A stretch of 13,397 nt of DNA from Acidobacteriota bacterium (GTDB lineage: Bacteria > Acidobacteriota > Terriglobia > Terriglobales > Acidobacteriaceae): the NCBI GenBank assembly GCA_019510535.1, contig JAEKKE010000398.1, forward strand, positions 1 to 13,397, given 5' to 3'. Shown in pieces: positions 13,306 to 13,397 of the stretch (position 1 is the first letter of the stretch; each line of letters opens with the position of its first letter). Both the position numbers and the translations under genes were made by a program. The notes under the pieces were generated by a model. That model worked only from the letters and a program-made list of their open reading frames with translations, made no database searches and had not been told where the DNA came from.

Positions 13306-13397
13306 ATGGATCACCTGCTCTCGTGGTTCGATAACAGGACGCTGCTGGTCTGCCAGCTCCTTCTAGAGCTGCTGATGGCCTCTGCCTTTCTGATCCT
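13306..13397 (+). CDS. Start of a probable membrane protein (3' truncated by window edge)
   Basis: From the ATG at 13306 the frame stays open to the window end and reads MDHLLSWFDNRTLLVCQLLL then ELLMASAFLI. That is a short amphipathic start followed by a hydrophobic helix (about residues 13-30), consistent with the first membrane segment of an integral membrane protein. The beginning resembles N-termini I have seen on acidobacterial membrane-bound diguanylate cyclases, but no GGDEF domain is visible here, so the product is not assigned. The ribosome site is weak (AGGA 13-16 bases upstream). It begins 31 bp after the heptamer satellite. Confidence 0.5.
   Translation, partial: MDHLLSWFDNRTLLVCQLLLELLMASAFLI

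Noticed and set aside
12983..13334. Open reading frames through the heptamer array on both strands
   Set aside because: They encode only the repeated LPVASCQ or WQLATGN pattern and have no unique sequence or ribosome site.

Overview
The window is high-GC bacterial chromosome and most resembles an acidobacterium of the Terriglobales/Acidobacteriaceae type. The clues are two tandem secreted von Willebrand A proteins of the 'VWFA-related Acidobacterial domain' kind, a secreted protein with an N-terminal carboxypeptidase-regulatory-like fold, a DUF1015 gene, and intergenic DNA rich in 7-8 bp tandem repeats. This placement comes from recognising families by eye, not from a search.

Layout. (1) 1-1005, plus strand: the 3' end of an unidentified gene, then an OmpH/Skp-like periplasmic chaperone. 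(2) 3751-1050, minus strand: a small membrane-anchored protein with a His-rich tail, an OmpR-type response regulator and a CpxA-like sensor kinase whose two catalytic halves are in different frames. (3) A 308-bp divergent intergenic region with two inverted repeats. (4) 4060-5199, plus strand: the carboxypeptidase-regulatory-like protein. (5) A convergent 155-bp spacer with two hairpins and an octamer repeat. (6) 8667-5355, minus strand: two overlapping VWA genes followed within a few bases by a Cys/Met-metabolism PLP enzyme. (7) 8929-13049, plus strand: a frame-broken DUF1015 gene, N-acetylmuramoyl-L-alanine amidase, GerMN-domain protein and glutamate racemase (murI), linked by ATGA overlaps, then an EVE-domain gene. 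This block is centred on the cell wall: the racemase makes D-glutamate for peptidoglycan and the amidase cuts it. (8) 13050-13305: a heptamer satellite in both orientations, then the start of a probable membrane protein that leaves the window.

The most unusual content is non-coding. Two copies of a 111-113 bp element share 16-bp inverted ends and a central hairpin of 9-bp stem and 6-nt loop. One lies between the His-rich gene and the response regulator and carries the regulator's AGGAG sequence. The other supplies the DUF1015 stop codon and is read through in the amidase frame. Other repeat families are octamer arrays that contain the stop codons of two minus-strand genes, heptamer arrays, and two related hairpins with a compensatory base-pair change. 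Two conserved genes (sensor kinase and DUF1015) each have an apparent internal out-of-frame gap. These are either real lesions or assembly errors, and reads are needed to decide. I see no tRNA, rRNA, CRISPR array, transposase or phage gene.
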